Position numbers and translations under genes: made by a program | Shown here: piece by piece, positions 6,449-6,619 of the stretch | How positions within the stretch are numbered: the first letter of the stretch is position 1 | Layout: each line of letters opens with the position of its first letter | Assembly (NCBI GenBank): GCA_963693635.1 | Contig: CAVOBC010000273.1 | Span: forward strand, 1 to 6,619 | Source of the DNA: CAVOBC01 sp963693635 | GTDB taxonomy: Bacteria > Pseudomonadota > Gammaproteobacteria > Pseudomonadales > Azotimanducaceae | DNA length: 6,619 nucleotides | Direction: 5' to 3' | The notes under the pieces: model-generated | Told to the model about the DNA's origin: nothing | Database searches by the model: none | What the model saw: the letters and a program-made list of their open reading frames with translations, nothing else

Positions 6449-6619
6449 GAACTTCTGGCTCTTGGATTGGACTGGATTGAATGGGCGCAAGGACCGAGTG
6501 GGCTTACCTGGACCCCGCGCCGGCTTGATGTCTGTATCTCGTCGTTTGCTGGTTCTCCTAATTGGTGGCGCGTGTCGGCCATTTCAAGGCCTGGCCACGG
6601 ATTTTGTCCATGCACGCAG
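6449..6619. other. htpG upstream region and window edge
   Basis: Apart from the heat-shock promoter, I see no gene on either strand of this 171-base stretch. The open frame running through it on the minus strand continues into htpG in another frame and has no family resemblance. An AGGAGAA just downstream of the -10 box (about 6554-6560 on the minus strand) has no start codon at a workable distance. Confidence 0.6.
6559..6588 (-). promoter_or_regulatory. Candidate sigma-32 heat-shock promoter of htpG
   Basis: On the minus strand CTTGAAA (6582-6588), a perfect sigma-32 -35 box, is followed after 14 bases by CACCAATTA (6559-6567). The latter matches the CCCCATnTA -10 consensus at six of eight fixed positions. 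The spacing is in the usual range for sigma-32. Transcription would start near 6552, leaving a leader of about 100 bases before the ATG at 6448. htpG is a classical sigma-32 regulon member, so position and motif agree. Confidence 0.65.

Noticed and set aside
6446..6490. TTG start at 6490 for htpG
   Set aside because: It adds 14 residues not typical of HtpG and has no upstream ribosome site. The ATG at 6448 gives the usual family N-terminus.

Overview
This looks like an ordinary GC-rich chromosomal segment of a proteobacterium, most likely a gammaproteobacterium. The pointers are a gpsA-sixA-DUF4892 cluster, a DUF1631 protein, and a bacterial HtpG of standard length. I cannot name a genus. There is no mobile element, CRISPR array, tRNA or rRNA, and no sign of recent transfer. 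Every large ORF can be assigned to a known family, although two families (DUF1631 and DUF4892) have no settled function.

Layout. Positions 1 to 1998 hold a leftward cluster, transcribed in the order gpsA (glycerol-3-phosphate dehydrogenase), sixA (phosphohistidine phosphatase), then a secreted DUF4892 protein that runs off the left edge. sixA and the DUF4892 gene overlap by ATGA. Positions 1999 to 2249 are a divergent control region. In it, candidate -35 boxes of a leftward and a rightward promoter lie back to back inside one inverted repeat. Positions 2250 to 4463 hold a rightward 737-residue DUF1631 gene. A 65-base convergent gap follows without a convincing terminator. Positions 4529 to 6448 hold leftward htpG, encoding the bacterial Hsp90. 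Upstream of htpG, at 6559 to 6588, is a good match to a heat-shock (sigma-32) promoter.

How the parts relate. GpsA makes the glycerol-3-phosphate backbone of phospholipids. The genes behind it encode a small signalling phosphatase and an exported protein, so the leftward operon has a membrane or envelope flavour by context only. DUF1631 is divergent to it and may share its control region. htpG appears to be an independent heat-shock transcription unit. Three of the five genes (gpsA, sixA, DUF1631) use GTG starts, each supported by a Shine-Dalgarno sequence.

I found no undescribed multi-gene system. The items most worth a second look are the back-to-back promoter/operator, the uncharacterised DUF1631 protein with a degenerate PilZ-like end, the htpG promoter, and the tight coupling of sixA to the DUF4892 gene.
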